Positions 1-7,343 of a stretch of 44,665 nt of DNA are shown piece by piece. This stretch comes from Cloacibacterium sp964530915. GTDB taxonomy: Bacteria > Bacteroidota > Bacteroidia > Flavobacteriales > Weeksellaceae. The notes beneath the pieces are model-generated. The model ran no database searches and was not told the origin of the DNA. It saw only the letters and a program-made list of their open reading frames with translations. Numbering within the stretch: the stretch's first letter is position 1; each line of letters begins with the position of its first letter. Where the stretch lies: positions 1 to 44,665 of the forward strand of contig CAZHCK010000011.1 in NCBI GenBank assembly GCA_964530915.1, given 5' to 3'. Position numbers and translations under genes: made by a program.

Positions 1-159
1 ATTCATAACTGACTGTAATTTCTAAAACAAAAGTATTGATTTTTAAAAGCACATCAGAAATAAATTTCTGAAAGTTTCTCAGAATCCTAAAATTCTCCCA
101 TTAGAAAATTCATAAAAAAAGTATCTAATTTTTATTAATTCGTAATTCCAAAAAATTTT

Positions 160-167
160 TATCTTTG
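160..167 (+). promoter_or_regulatory. Promoter -7 box TATCTTTG for the E2 gene
   Basis: The sequence TATCTTTG matches the Bacteroidota primary-sigma -7 consensus TAnnTTTG and lies 19 bases before the ATG at 187. No clear TTG is visible at the -33 distance, so only the -7 box is called. The rest of 1-159 is AT-rich and shows no gene. Confidence 0.5.
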
Positions 168-186
168 TGAAAATTCAAAAAGTAAA

Positions 187-1494
187 ATGGCAGAATACAA
201 ATTAATCCTTCCTAGCATGGGAGAAGGCGTGATGGAAGCTACTATTATCAGTTGGTTATATAATGAAGGCGACACCGTAAATGAAGATGATTCTGTGGTA
301 GAAATTGCTACCGACAAAGTAGACTCTGATGTTCCTACACCAGTTTCTGGGAAAATTGTAAAAATTTTAAAACATAAAGACGAAGTTGCTAAAATTGGTG
401 AAGCAATCGCAATTTTAGAAATCGCAGGAGAAGGAGAAGCTGCACCAGTTGCAGAAACTACGAAAGCAGAAGAGCCTAAAACCGAAGCTCCTGCTGCAGA
501 AGTAGTAAAAGAATTAGAAAAACCTTTAGCTACTACTTCTACTCCTCAAGAATTTTCTGGTGATGTATATCTTTCTCCACTCGTGAAATCTATTGCTCAA
601 GAAGAAAACATTTCTGAAGCAGAACTTAAAACCATTAAAGGTTCTGGTTTAGAAGGCAGAATTACCAAAGAAGATATTTTGGCTTTTGTAAAAAACAGAG
701 GCACTTCTTCTCCAGTTGCTGCTCCAGTTCAAGTAACTACTCCAGTTGCTGCTGCACCGCAATCTGCACCAGTTCCAGTTGCAGAAGGTGACGAAATTAT
801 TCCAATGGATAGAGTTAGAAAAATCATTGCAGATGCTATGGTTAATTCTAAGAGAACTTCGCCTCACGTTACTTCTTTCATAGAATCAGATGTAACGAAT
901 GTGGTAAAATGGAGAGCTAAACACAAAGATATTTTCGAAAAACGTGAAGGCGAAAAATTAACTTTCATGCCTATTTTTGTGAAAGCAGTGGTAAAAGCCA
1001 TTCAGGATTTCCCAATGATTAATGTTTCTGTAGATGGTGACAAAATCATCAAAAAGAAAAACATCAACATCGGTATGGCAACTGCTTTACCAGACGGAAA
1101 CCTTATCGTTCCTGTGATTAAAAACGCTGACCAATTATCACTTTCTGGATTAGCAAAAGCAATTAACGATTTGGCTTACAGAGCAAGAAACAAAAAACTT
1201 CGTCCAGAAGATACTCAAGGTGCTACTTACACCATTTCAAACGTAGGAACTTTCGGAAATTTAATGGGAACGCCTATTATTCCTCAACCGCAAGTTGCGA
1301 TTTTGGCAATTGGTGCGATTGTGAAAAAGCCTGCAGTTATTGAAACCAAAGATGGAGACATGATTGGCATCCGTCAAATGATGTTCATGAGTCATTCTTA
1401 TGACCACAGAGTTGTAGATGGTTCTCTTGGCGGAATGTTCCTAAAACATGTTCATGATTACCTACAAAATTGGGACATGAATACAGAGATTTAA
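187..1494 (+). CDS. Dihydrolipoamide acyltransferase, E2 of a 2-oxoacid dehydrogenase complex
   Basis: This 435-residue protein is the E2 core, which moves the acyl group from its lipoyl arm to coenzyme A. An N-terminal lipoyl domain carries the modifiable Lys44 in ATDKVDSD. A variable Ala/Pro/Glu/Thr-rich linker follows, then an E3/E1-binding domain at about 128-167 (YLSPLVKSIAQ to ITKEDILAFVK). A second Ala/Pro/Val-rich linker leads to the catalytic domain, whose active-site motif DHRVVDG has His407 and Asp411. The fused E1 is encoded at 4338-6317, so both probably form one complex of the branched-chain or pyruvate type; substrate cannot be told from sequence. A terminator follows at 1525-1554. 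Confidence 0.93.
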   Translation: MAEYKLILPSMGEGVMEATIISWLYNEGDTVNEDDSVVEIATDKVDSDVPTPVSGKIVKILKHKDEVAKIGEAIAILEIAGEGEAAPVAETTKAEEPKTEAPAAEVVKELEKPLATTSTPQEFSGDVYLSPLVKSIAQEENISEAELKTIKGSGLEGRITKEDILAFVKNRGTSSPVAAPVQVTTPVAAAPQSAPVPVAEGDEIIPMDRVRKIIADAMVNSKRTSPHVTSFIESDVTNVVKWRAKHKDIFEKREGEKLTFMPIFVKAVVKAIQDFPMINVSVDGDKIIKKKNINIGMATALPDGNLIVPVIKNADQLSLSGLAKAINDLAYRARNKKLRPEDTQGATYTISNVGTFGNLMGTPIIPQPQVAILAIGAIVKKPAVIETKDGDMIGIRQMMFMSHSYDHRVVDGSLGGMFLKHVHDYLQNWDMNTEI

Positions 1495-1497
1495 GAA

Positions 1498-1525
1498 CCA
1501 AGTAAAAAGATAAAAGTAAAAAGTA
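1498..1525 (+). repeat. Heptameric tandem array (4 units)
   Basis: Four 7-base units in perfect phase begin three bases after the E2 stop codon: CCAAGTA, then AAAAGAT, then AAAAGTA twice. The pattern is NNAAGWW. The words CCAAGTA and AAAAGTA recur, again adjacent to each other, on the minus strand at 41327-41340. The last base overlaps the stem of the following terminator. Confidence 0.7.
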
Positions 1526-1554
1526 ACCTTCGAAAAATTTCGAAGGTTTTTTTT
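1525..1554 (+). terminator. Rho-independent terminator after E2
   Basis: An 11-bp perfect stem (AACCTTCGAAA with its complement, AA loop) is followed by an eight-base T run including the last stem bases. It sits 30 bases after the E2 stop codon. Confidence 0.9.
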
Positions 1555-1561
1555 GTGGGTT

Positions 1562-1606
1562 CCCCTCTTTTAGAGGGGTGTCAAAATTTTAATTTTGGCG
1601 GGGTGT
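1562..1606. repeat. Intergenic repeat with two hairpins, GGGG-flanked
   Basis: Two small stems lie side by side: CCCCTC with GAGGGG (TTTTA loop, 1562-1578) and CAAAATT with AATTTTG (1582-1597), followed by GGCGGGGTG. From memory this resembles a family of intergenic repeats common in flavobacterial genomes. Its copy number here cannot be checked. Confidence 0.5.
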
Positions 1607-1610
1607 TTTA

Positions 1611-1697
1611 GAAGCCATTCCCGCTTTACGCTGTATCTTTTTCTTGCAACCACAATTCCCAATCTAAGAAAAAGGATGTCGCTGCAATCGGGGCTAG
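1611..1697. repeat. GC-richer intergenic repeat with central hairpin
   Basis: This block, from GAAGCCATTCCCGC to ATCGGGGCTAG, is distinctly richer in G and C than its surroundings. An inner stem pairs CTTTTTCTT (near 1636-1644) with AAGAAAAAG (near 1667-1675). It resembles, by recollection, a widespread Chryseobacterium/Flavobacterium intergenic element whose reverse complement begins AGCCCCGAT. It ends just before the promoter of the next gene. Confidence 0.5.
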
Positions 1698-1745
1698 TTA
1701 CGTTTTCGTTAAAAAATTGTTATTTTTGAAAAAAAATAATAAACC

Positions 1746-2363
1746 TTGTTAACAAAAGAAGAAATAAGAGCATCCTATAAAAATTTTGATGATAATAAAA
1801 TTCTAAAATTAGCTCAAAACCCAAAGGGATTAACCAAAGAAGCAATTCCAGTTCTAATAGAAGAGGTGAGATTAAGAAATTTAGACACAAGTTTCAAAGA
1901 ATGGATTCAATTAGAAAACAATCCTTTAAATCAATTAGAAAAAGATTCTATTTTCAGCAATATTAAAAACAGTAAGTGTAGTATTTGTAAAACCAATTCG
2001 GACTTAAAAGCATACGAGTTTCATTCTGTAATCTCAGGAGTTATTTTTTGTGATGACATTTTACAACATTTAATCATCTGTGAAAAATGCAATAAAAAAA
2101 TTAGATGGAAAAATTTCTTTAATACTATTCTATTAGGATGGTGGTCTAGAAAAGGATTGATCGCAACTATCACAGCATTATTAACAGAGTTTTTCAATCT
2201 TTTTTTAGTCAAAAGAATTAACGACCGAATCTTAAATACTTTAATTGAGGAGAATAATGGTACTTTTAGACAAATTCTCTCTAGTGAAAATCCAAAACAG
2301 CAAATTCAGAATTTTATTGAAAATAATAATGTAAGAAATCTAAATAAAAACGAATATGAATAA
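1746..2363 (+). CDS. Zinc-ribbon-containing membrane protein of unknown function
   Basis: I do not recognise a named family for this 205-residue protein. The start is TTG at 1746, supported by a TATTTTTG -7 box at 1721-1728 and by the absence of an upstream in-frame ATG. The N-terminus is an acidic helical segment (about residues 1-50, with GLTKEAIPVLIEEVRLRNLD). Two CxxC pairs (CSIC near 78-81, CEKC near 112-115) are a likely metal-binding ribbon. They are followed by a hydrophobic stretch near 122-155 (TILLGWW to LFNLFLVKRI). The last 8 bases overlap the next gene, which suggests translational coupling. Confidence 0.65.
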   Translation: MLTKEEIRASYKNFDDNKILKLAQNPKGLTKEAIPVLIEEVRLRNLDTSFKEWIQLENNPLNQLEKDSIFSNIKNSKCSICKTNSDLKAYEFHSVISGVIFCDDILQHLIICEKCNKKIRWKNFFNTILLGWWSRKGLIATITALLTEFFNLFLVKRINDRILNTLIEENNGTFRQILSSENPKQQIQNFIENNNVRNLNKNEYE

Positions 2364-2832
2364 CTTCCAAATCCGTAAAGCAACACCAGAAGACACCCAA
2401 ACCATCTTTGACCTCATTTACAAATTAGCCGTTTACGAAAAACTAGAAAACGATGTTATCACTTCAGTTGAGGAACTCCGAGCCAATATTTTTGAGAAAA
2501 AATTTGCAGAAGTTCTCATCGCAGAAGAAGACGAAAAACCTGTAGGTTTTGCATTGTACTTTCATAATTTTTCTACGTTTGTTGGCAAACCAGGAATTTA
2601 TCTAGAAGATTTATTCGTAGAACCAGAAACTCGCGGAAAAGGTTACGGAAAAGCACTTTTAGTAGAACTGGCTAGAATTGCAAAAGAAAGAAACTGTGGC
2701 AGATTAGAATGGAGCGTACTTGATTGGAACACCCCTTCTATAGAATTTTATAAATCTCTAGGCGCAAAACCAATGGATGAATGGACGGTTTTCCGTTTAG
2801 ACAAAACTGGAATAGAAAATTTAGCGAAATAA
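2356..2832 (+). CDS. GNAT-family N-acetyltransferase, SSAT-like
   Basis: This 158-residue protein is a single GNAT acetyltransferase domain that uses acetyl-CoA to acetylate an amine. The acetyl-CoA-binding loop is ETRGKGYGKALL (about residues 91-102). It is preceded by the beta-4 strand LEDLFVEP and followed by the helix with NTPSIEFYKSLGA. These features fit the diamine/spermidine acetyltransferase (SSAT-like) branch, but the substrate is not determined. The ATG overlaps the end of the zinc-ribbon gene by 8 bases, so the two are probably co-transcribed. Confidence 0.88.
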   Translation: MNNFQIRKATPEDTQTIFDLIYKLAVYEKLENDVITSVEELRANIFEKKFAEVLIAEEDEKPVGFALYFHNFSTFVGKPGIYLEDLFVEPETRGKGYGKALLVELARIAKERNCGRLEWSVLDWNTPSIEFYKSLGAKPMDEWTVFRLDKTGIENLAK

Positions 2833-2844
2833 ATCTAAATTCTG

Positions 2845-2884
2845 GCATTAACACATCATTAAATCAACAAATTATCACATCAAT
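2845..2884 (+). repeat. Octameric degenerate tandem array (5 units)
   Basis: Five 8-base units fit the pattern RMATYAWY without a gap: GCATTAAC, ACATCATT, AAATCAAC, AAATTATC, ACATCAAT. The array ends directly before the -33 element of the rpsF promoter. It is the only 8-bp array seen; the other tandem arrays in the window have 7-bp units. Confidence 0.5.
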
Positions 2885-2885
2885 A

Positions 2886-2916
2886 TTGTGTATTTAAAAA
2901 AGTTTCAATACTTTTG
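2886..2916 (+). promoter_or_regulatory. Promoter of the rpsF-rpsR-rplI operon
   Basis: TTG at 2886-2888 and TACTTTTG at 2909-2916 are separated by 20 bases, close to the Bacteroidota TTG-N17-20-TAnnTTTG promoter. The ATG of rpsF follows 35 bases downstream. Confidence 0.75.
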
Positions 2917-2950
2917 CACCTCGAAATAATTAACAAATATTTTTAACATT

Positions 2951-3292
2951 ATGAACAATTACGAAACTGTTTTCATTTTAACTCCCGTTCTATCTGACGC
3001 TCAGGTGGAGGAAGCAGTTAAAAAATTCGAAGACTTCTTAAAAGAGCACAACTGCGAAATCGTTGCTAAAGAAAATTGGGGTCTTAAAAAATTAGCTTAT
3101 CCTATTCAATTAAAAAAGAATGGATTCTACACTTTGATTGAATTCAAAGGTGAAGGTACTGTAGTTGCAGGTTTAGAAACTGCTTTCAAACGTGACGAGA
3201 GAGTAATCCGTTACTTAACTACTAAGCTTGATAAGCATGGCGTAGAATACGCTGAAAAAAGAAGAGCTAAAGTAAAAACTGCTAAAGCTTAA
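2951..3292 (+). CDS. rpsF: 30S ribosomal protein S6
   Basis: This 113-residue protein is S6, which binds 16S rRNA as a heterodimer with S18 in the platform of the small subunit. The MNNYETVFILTPVLSD start and the WGLKKLAYPIQLKKNGFY core are typical of the family. The C-terminus is short and basic (EKRRAKVKTAKA). It is the first gene of a three-gene operon, 27 bases before rpsR. Confidence 0.97.
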   Translation: MNNYETVFILTPVLSDAQVEEAVKKFEDFLKEHNCEIVAKENWGLKKLAYPIQLKKNGFYTLIEFKGEGTVVAGLETAFKRDERVIRYLTTKLDKHGVEYAEKRRAKVKTAKA

Positions 3293-3319
3293 TTTTTAAC
3301 CCTTAAAAAATTTACAAAA

Positions 3320-3622
3320 ATGGCAATCGACGAAATGGCAAAACAAGCATCAGCTGGAGGTGAATCAGAAGTAAAATTCCTTACTCCACTTGATATCAAT
3401 ACTAAATCTGATAAAAAATACTGTAGATTCAAAAAATACGGTATTAAATACGTAGACTATAAAGATGCTGACTTCTTATTACAGTTCGTAAACGAACAAG
3501 GTAAAATTTTACCAAGAAGATATACAGGTACTTCTCTTAAATATCAAAGAAAAGTTTCTGCAGCAATCAAAAGAGCTAGACACTTAGCTTTAATGCCTTA
3601 CGTAGCAGACTTATTAAAATAA
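3320..3622 (+). CDS. rpsR: 30S ribosomal protein S18
   Basis: This 100-residue protein is S18, the S6 partner in the 30S platform. The conserved core DYKDADFLLQFVNEQGKILPR and the basic segment TGTSLKYQRKVSAAIKRARHLALMPY are clear. The extended N-terminal tail before the core is usual in Bacteroidota. It lies between rpsF and rplI. Confidence 0.97.
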   Translation: MAIDEMAKQASAGGESEVKFLTPLDINTKSDKKYCRFKKYGIKYVDYKDADFLLQFVNEQGKILPRRYTGTSLKYQRKVSAAIKRARHLALMPYVADLLK

Positions 3623-3695
3623 TTATTAACAAAAAATAAATTGTTGGTTTTAGTTGACTAAACCTAACTTTTTAAAACAAAAAAGGACAACAACA

Positions 3696-4172
3696 ATGGA
3701 AATTATCCTAAAAAAAGACGTAGAAAACTTAGGACTTGAGTTTGATACTGTAAACGTAAAACCAGGTTACGCAAGAAACTTCTTAATCCCTCAAGGTTAT
3801 GCACTTCTTGCAACTCCTAAAAATAAAGCTGCTCTAGAAGCTACTTTAGAAGCTAGAAAAGAAGAAGAAGCTAAGTTAATCGCTGCTGCAACTGCAATCA
3901 TCGAAAAACTAAAAGCTACTACTGTTTCTATCTCTGCTAAAGCTGGTGCAGGTGATAAGATTTTTGGTTCTATTAACAATGCTACTTTAGCTGAAGAATT
4001 AGCTAAAGCTGGTGTAGAAGTAGACAAAAAATACATCAAAATCCCTGGAAACACTATCAAGAGAACAGGTAAATTCTCTGCTAAAGTAAGACCTCACAGA
4101 AATGTAGAATTCGAATATGAATTCGAAGTTGTTTCTGATGTAGTGGCTGAAGAAGCAAACACTGAAGCTTAA
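3696..4172 (+). CDS. rplI: 50S ribosomal protein L9
   Basis: L9 binds 23S rRNA at the base of the L1 stalk. The reading frame is open from a TTG at 3654, but L9 proteins begin with a short strand such as MEIILKKDVENLG. The ATG at 3696 gives exactly this, with an A-rich AAAGGAC stretch upstream, so the product is 158 residues. The N-terminal RNA-binding domain contains PGYARNFLIPQGYA. A charged connecting helix and a C-terminal domain with GKIF-like GDKIFGSI follow. A strong terminator ends the operon. Confidence 0.96.
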   Translation: MEIILKKDVENLGLEFDTVNVKPGYARNFLIPQGYALLATPKNKAALEATLEARKEEEAKLIAAATAIIEKLKATTVSISAKAGAGDKIFGSINNATLAEELAKAGVEVDKKYIKIPGNTIKRTGKFSAKVRPHRNVEFEYEFEVVSDVVAEEANTEA

Positions 4173-4193
4173 AATTCAGACTTATAAATATTA

Positions 4194-4226
4194 AAAACGC
4201 TCTCAAAATTTTGAGAGCGTTTTTTT
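4194..4226 (+). terminator. Rho-independent terminator after rplI
   Basis: A 15-bp perfect palindrome centred at 4208/4209 (core CGCTCTC with GAGAGCG) runs into a T tract ending at 4226. Confidence 0.93.
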
Positions 4227-4290
4227 ATGCTTTTCATTTCACAAATAGATAATTTATCTAGACTTTATTGAAAATTTGGCAATTTATAAA

Positions 4291-4321
4291 TTGTTGCTCT
4301 CATCACATTTGATTATTTTTG
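4291..4321 (+). promoter_or_regulatory. Promoter of the fused E1 gene
   Basis: TATTTTTG at 4314-4321 has TTG partners at 4294-4296 (17-base spacer) and 4291-4293 (20-base spacer). The ATG follows 17 bases after the -7 box, so the leader is very short. Confidence 0.65.
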
Positions 4322-4337
4322 AGTTTAAACTTTCCTT

Positions 4338-6317
4338 ATGAATTTCAATACCGAAAATCTTGATAAAGAAACGCTAATTCACCTTTACAAAGCAATGGTT
4401 TTACCTAGAACCATAGAAGAAAAAATGCTCATTGCTTTACGCCAAGGTAAAATTTCGAAATGGTTTTCTAGTTGGGGACAAGAAGCCACTTCTGTAGGTT
4501 CTGCTCTTGCGATGAACAAAGAAGAATACATCTTGACCATGCATAGAAATTTAGGTGTTTTTACCTCAAGAGAAATTCCATTGGATAGACTTTTTTCTCA
4601 GTTTCAGGGAAAAATGAATGGTTTCACCAAAGGAAGAGACAGAAGTTTTCATTTCGGAACTCAGGAATTCAAAATTGTGGGAATGATTTCGCATTTGGGT
4701 TCACAAATGGGTGTTGCAGACGGAATTGCACTTTCTCATCTATTGAATCAAGAGGAAAGATGCACACTGGTTTACACCGGTGATGGTGGCGCTTCTGAAG
4801 GGGATTTCCACGAAGCAGTAAACACCGCTGCCGTTTGGAATTTGCCCGTCATCATCGTCGTTGAAAATAATCAATGGGGACTTTCTACTCCATCTCGTGA
4901 ACAATTTAGATGTAAATCATTCGCAGATAAAGGAATTGGCTACGGAATTGAAGCCCATTCCATCAATGGAAATAACATTCTGGAGGTTTACCAAACTTTC
5001 AAAAATTTATCAGAAAGTATTAGAAAAAATCCTAGACCTGTTTTGGTAGAATGCAACACTTTCAGACTTCGCGGTCACGAAGAAGCTTCTGGAACAGCTT
5101 ATTATCCGGAAGGAATGATTGAAGAATGGACAAAACAAGATCCAATTTCTAATTATGAACAATTCTTACTTTCTGAAGGAATTTTAAATCAAAATTTGAT
5201 TGAAGAAATAAAAGAATCCTATAAAAAACAAGTTGACGAAGCACTTGACCAAACCATCGCAGAACCAGAAATCATTCCGAATAAAAAGACAGAATTAGAG
5301 GATGTTTACGCGCCTTTTAATAATCACGAAATCTTACCCGAAAAATTACAAAACAGAGAAATAAGATTCATCGATGCGATTTCTGAAGCCATAGAAATTT
5401 CCATGAAAAACCATCCCAATCTCGTTTTGATGGGACAAGATATTGCTGAATATGGCGGTGCTTTTAAAATCACAGAAGGTTTTGTTGAAAAATTTGGAAA
5501 AAAAAGAGTCAGAAATACGCCATTATGTGAAGCAGCGATTATAGGTTCTGGTTTGGGACTCAGCATCAATGGCTACAAATCTATGGTAGAAATGCAGTTT
5601 GCAGATTTTGTAACGGAAGGCTTCAATCAAATCATCAATAACCTGGCAAAAACCCATTACAGATGGAACCAAAATGCAGATGTAGTGGTAAGAATGCCAA
5701 CTGGAGCAGGAACTGGAGCGGGACCTTTTCACTCTCAGAGTAATGAAGCTTGGTTTACCAAAACTCCAGGATTGAAAATCGCATATCCTGCGTTTCCAGA
5801 TGATGCAAAAGGTTTATTGATTCAAAGTTTTGAAGACCCAAATCCAGTATTATTTTTCGAACATAAAAAATTATACAGAAGTCTGAAAGGAAATGTTCCA
5901 GAAGGCTTCTACACTACTCCATTCGGTAAAGCCAGAAAAGTAAAAGAAGGCGATGAACTCACGATTATTACTTACGGTTTAGGAGTTCATATCGCTTTAG
6001 AATTTGCAGAAAAAAATCCTGAAATTTCTTTAGAAATTGTGGATTTAAGAACACTTATTCCACTCGATACTGAAACCATTTACAAATCAGTAAAAAAATG
6101 TAATAAAGTGATTATTTTGCATGAGGACACTTTGACTTGTGGTTTCGGAGCGGAACTTTCTGCGTTGATTTCAGAACATTGTTTTGAGGATTTAGACGCT
6201 CCTATTTTACGTGTAGCTTCTATGGATACACCAATTCCGTTCAACAAAAAGCTAGAAGACCAATTTATGCCCAATGAAGAGTTAGCAGAAGCTGTAGAGA
6301 AAATTTTGAAATATTGA
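4338..6317 (+). CDS. Fused alpha/beta E1 of a 2-oxoacid dehydrogenase
   Basis: This 659-residue protein joins the E1 alpha and beta subunits in one chain, as is usual for the branched-chain-type enzyme of Bacteroidota. It decarboxylates a 2-oxo acid with thiamine diphosphate and acylates the lipoyl arm of E2. The thiamine-diphosphate motif runs from GDGGASEG at residue 148 to ENN ending at 178. The beta half begins near residue 345 (REIRFIDAISEAI) with GQDIAEYGGAFK, and ends with the transketolase C-terminal domain (VKEGDELTIITYG). Its E2 partner is at 187-1494. The intervening ribosomal operon has its own promoter and terminator, so E1 and E2 are transcribed separately. Confidence 0.93.
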   Translation: MNFNTENLDKETLIHLYKAMVLPRTIEEKMLIALRQGKISKWFSSWGQEATSVGSALAMNKEEYILTMHRNLGVFTSREIPLDRLFSQFQGKMNGFTKGRDRSFHFGTQEFKIVGMISHLGSQMGVADGIALSHLLNQEERCTLVYTGDGGASEGDFHEAVNTAAVWNLPVIIVVENNQWGLSTPSREQFRCKSFADKGIGYGIEAHSINGNNILEVYQTFKNLSESIRKNPRPVLVECNTFRLRGHEEASGTAYYPEGMIEEWTKQDPISNYEQFLLSEGILNQNLIEEIKESYKKQVDEALDQTIAEPEIIPNKKTELEDVYAPFNNHEILPEKLQNREIRFIDAISEAIEISMKNHPNLVLMGQDIAEYGGAFKITEGFVEKFGKKRVRNTPLCEAAIIGSGLGLSINGYKSMVEMQFADFVTEGFNQIINNLAKTHYRWNQNADVVVRMPTGAGTGAGPFHSQSNEAWFTKTPGLKIAYPAFPDDAKGLLIQSFEDPNPVLFFEHKKLYRSLKGNVPEGFYTTPFGKARKVKEGDELTIITYGLGVHIALEFAEKNPEISLEIVDLRTLIPLDTETIYKSVKKCNKVIILHEDTLTCGFGAELSALISEHCFEDLDAPILRVASMDTPIPFNKKLEDQFMPNEELAEAVEKILKY

Positions 6318-6351
6318 GAAGATAGAAGTTGGATGATGGATGATGGATGAT
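6317..6351 (+). repeat. Heptameric tandem array (5 units)
   Basis: Units AGAAGAT, AGAAGTT and then three exact copies of GGATGAT run in phase. They begin at the last base of the E1 stop codon. A rotation of the same heptamer (GATGGAT) occurs on the plus strand at 13391-13397. Confidence 0.75.
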
Positions 6352-6360
6352 GAAACTCGG

Positions 6361-6480
6361 AGCTCAAAATCAAGATTTCGGAACTGTTTTGAGTGAGCGA
6401 TTGCAGCGGAAATCCCGCAGTGAAAATGGCGCGAGCGAAGCGAGCGTTAGTTTTCACGAAGAATTGTAGAGAAAAGCGCG
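6361..6480. repeat. Intergenic repeat with GC-rich hairpin
   Basis: This stretch is rich in GCG words, unlike its AT-rich surroundings. A stem at 6420-6457 pairs GTGAAAA with TTTTCAC and continues inward toward the GC-rich GGCGCGAGCGAAGCGAGCG core. The flanks GAGTGAGCGATTGCAGCGG and GAGAAAAGCGCGG resemble, from memory, a repeated intergenic element of Chryseobacterium-type genomes. No coding potential is apparent. Confidence 0.5.
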
Positions 6481-6532
6481 GTATTTTTTGCATGGAAAAA
6501 GCAAGGGAAAAAATACACGCCCAAAAAAATTG

Positions 6533-6540
6533 TAACTTTG
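6533..6540 (+). promoter_or_regulatory. Promoter -7 box TAACTTTG for the DUF4197 gene
   Basis: TAACTTTG matches TAnnTTTG and lies 36 bases before the chosen ATG at 6577. No good -33 TTG was found. Confidence 0.5.
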
Positions 6541-6576
6541 GCTTGATATTTGAAAACTTCCCTTAAAAAGATTATT

Positions 6577-7254
6577 ATGAAAAAATATATTTTAGCAGCA
6601 GGATTAGCACTAGGTTCGGTGGGAATTATTACCACTACCACGCAATCTTGCATGACGATTGCCACTACAGTAGGGCTTTCGGTTCTTAAAAAGATTTTAA
6701 TTGGTGGCGTTTCTAAAGGTTTAGGAATTTTTAAAGATAAAAATAGTTTCTTGGGCAATGAATTGATTAATGCTGCACTTCCACAACAGCTAAAAGACAT
6801 TAATTCTACCCTAGAAAAATTAGGATTAAGTAATTTGGTACAGAAGGAAAAAGGCTATATTGCAGATGCTGCTGCTTTTATCGCTCCGATTGCAGAACCT
6901 ATTTTAATCAATGCGATTAATGACATGACATCAGCAGAAGCTCAACAAATTGCACAAGGTGGAAGTGGCGCTGCTACAGCTTACCTTAAACAAAAAACCA
7001 GTACACAACTCATGGCTGCTATCGCTCCAAAAGTAGACGCTAAACTCAATGAATACGGAATTGTAAGAAGTGTAAATCTCGCTTTACAAGGAAATAATTT
7101 ACTTGGCGGTTTATTAGGAAATCAAAATTCTAATTCTTCTGCAAGTTTGAGTCTGAGTAATCTAGCTGCAGAACAAATGGTAAATGGTCTGTTCAACATT
7201 GTAGAAAATTACGAAAAAACAAATCCAGAAAATCCTATGAATATTTTGAAATAG
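6577..7254 (+). CDS. DUF4197 family exported protein
   Basis: This protein of about 225 residues matches the DUF4197 family, whose function is unknown. The frame is open from a TTG at 6550, but the ATG at 6577 gives a clear export signal (MKKYILAAGLALGSVGIIT). Cys25 in TQSC could be lipidated, although the residue three before it is Thr rather than Leu. The family core is recognisable in NSFLGNELINAALPQQLKDI, AFIAPIAEPILINAINDMT and the GGSGAATAYLKQKTS segment. The protein probably sits in the periplasm or on a membrane face. It is monocistronic, with its own -7 box and a terminator after it. Confidence 0.83.
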   Translation: MKKYILAAGLALGSVGIITTTTQSCMTIATTVGLSVLKKILIGGVSKGLGIFKDKNSFLGNELINAALPQQLKDINSTLEKLGLSNLVQKEKGYIADAAAFIAPIAEPILINAINDMTSAEAQQIAQGGSGAATAYLKQKTSTQLMAAIAPKVDAKLNEYGIVRSVNLALQGNNLLGGLLGNQNSNSSASLSLSNLAAEQMVNGLFNIVENYEKTNPENPMNILK

Positions 7255-7278
7255 AGGTTTTCAATATCATGATATGTA

Positions 7279-7312
7279 AAATCAATTGCGAGCTATTGCA
7301 ATTGATTTTTTT
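7279..7312 (+). terminator. Rho-independent terminator after DUF4197 gene
   Basis: ATCAATTGC (7281-7289) pairs with GCAATTGAT (7298-7306) across an 8-base loop and is followed by six T. The -33 TTG of the next promoter lies inside this hairpin. Confidence 0.82.
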
Positions 7313-7326
7313 GTGCATTACTTTTG
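7296..7326 (+). promoter_or_regulatory. Promoter of the ABC-HlyD-TolC operon
   Basis: TTG at 7296-7298, a 20-base spacer and TACTTTTG at 7319-7326 form a near-consensus Bacteroidota promoter, 17 bases before the ATG at 7344. It overlaps the preceding terminator. Confidence 0.7.
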
Positions 7327-7343
7327 ACAAAATTTAAAACACA

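Noticed and set aside
3654..4172. L9 with a 14-residue N-terminal extension from a TTG
   Set aside because: L9 proteins begin at the conserved MEIILKKDV strand, and the ATG at 3696 gives the standard length.
6080..6800. Minus-strand frames across the E1 end and DUF4197 start
   Set aside because: They cross the tandem and hairpin repeats and oppose real genes; the translations are low-complexity and unrecognised.
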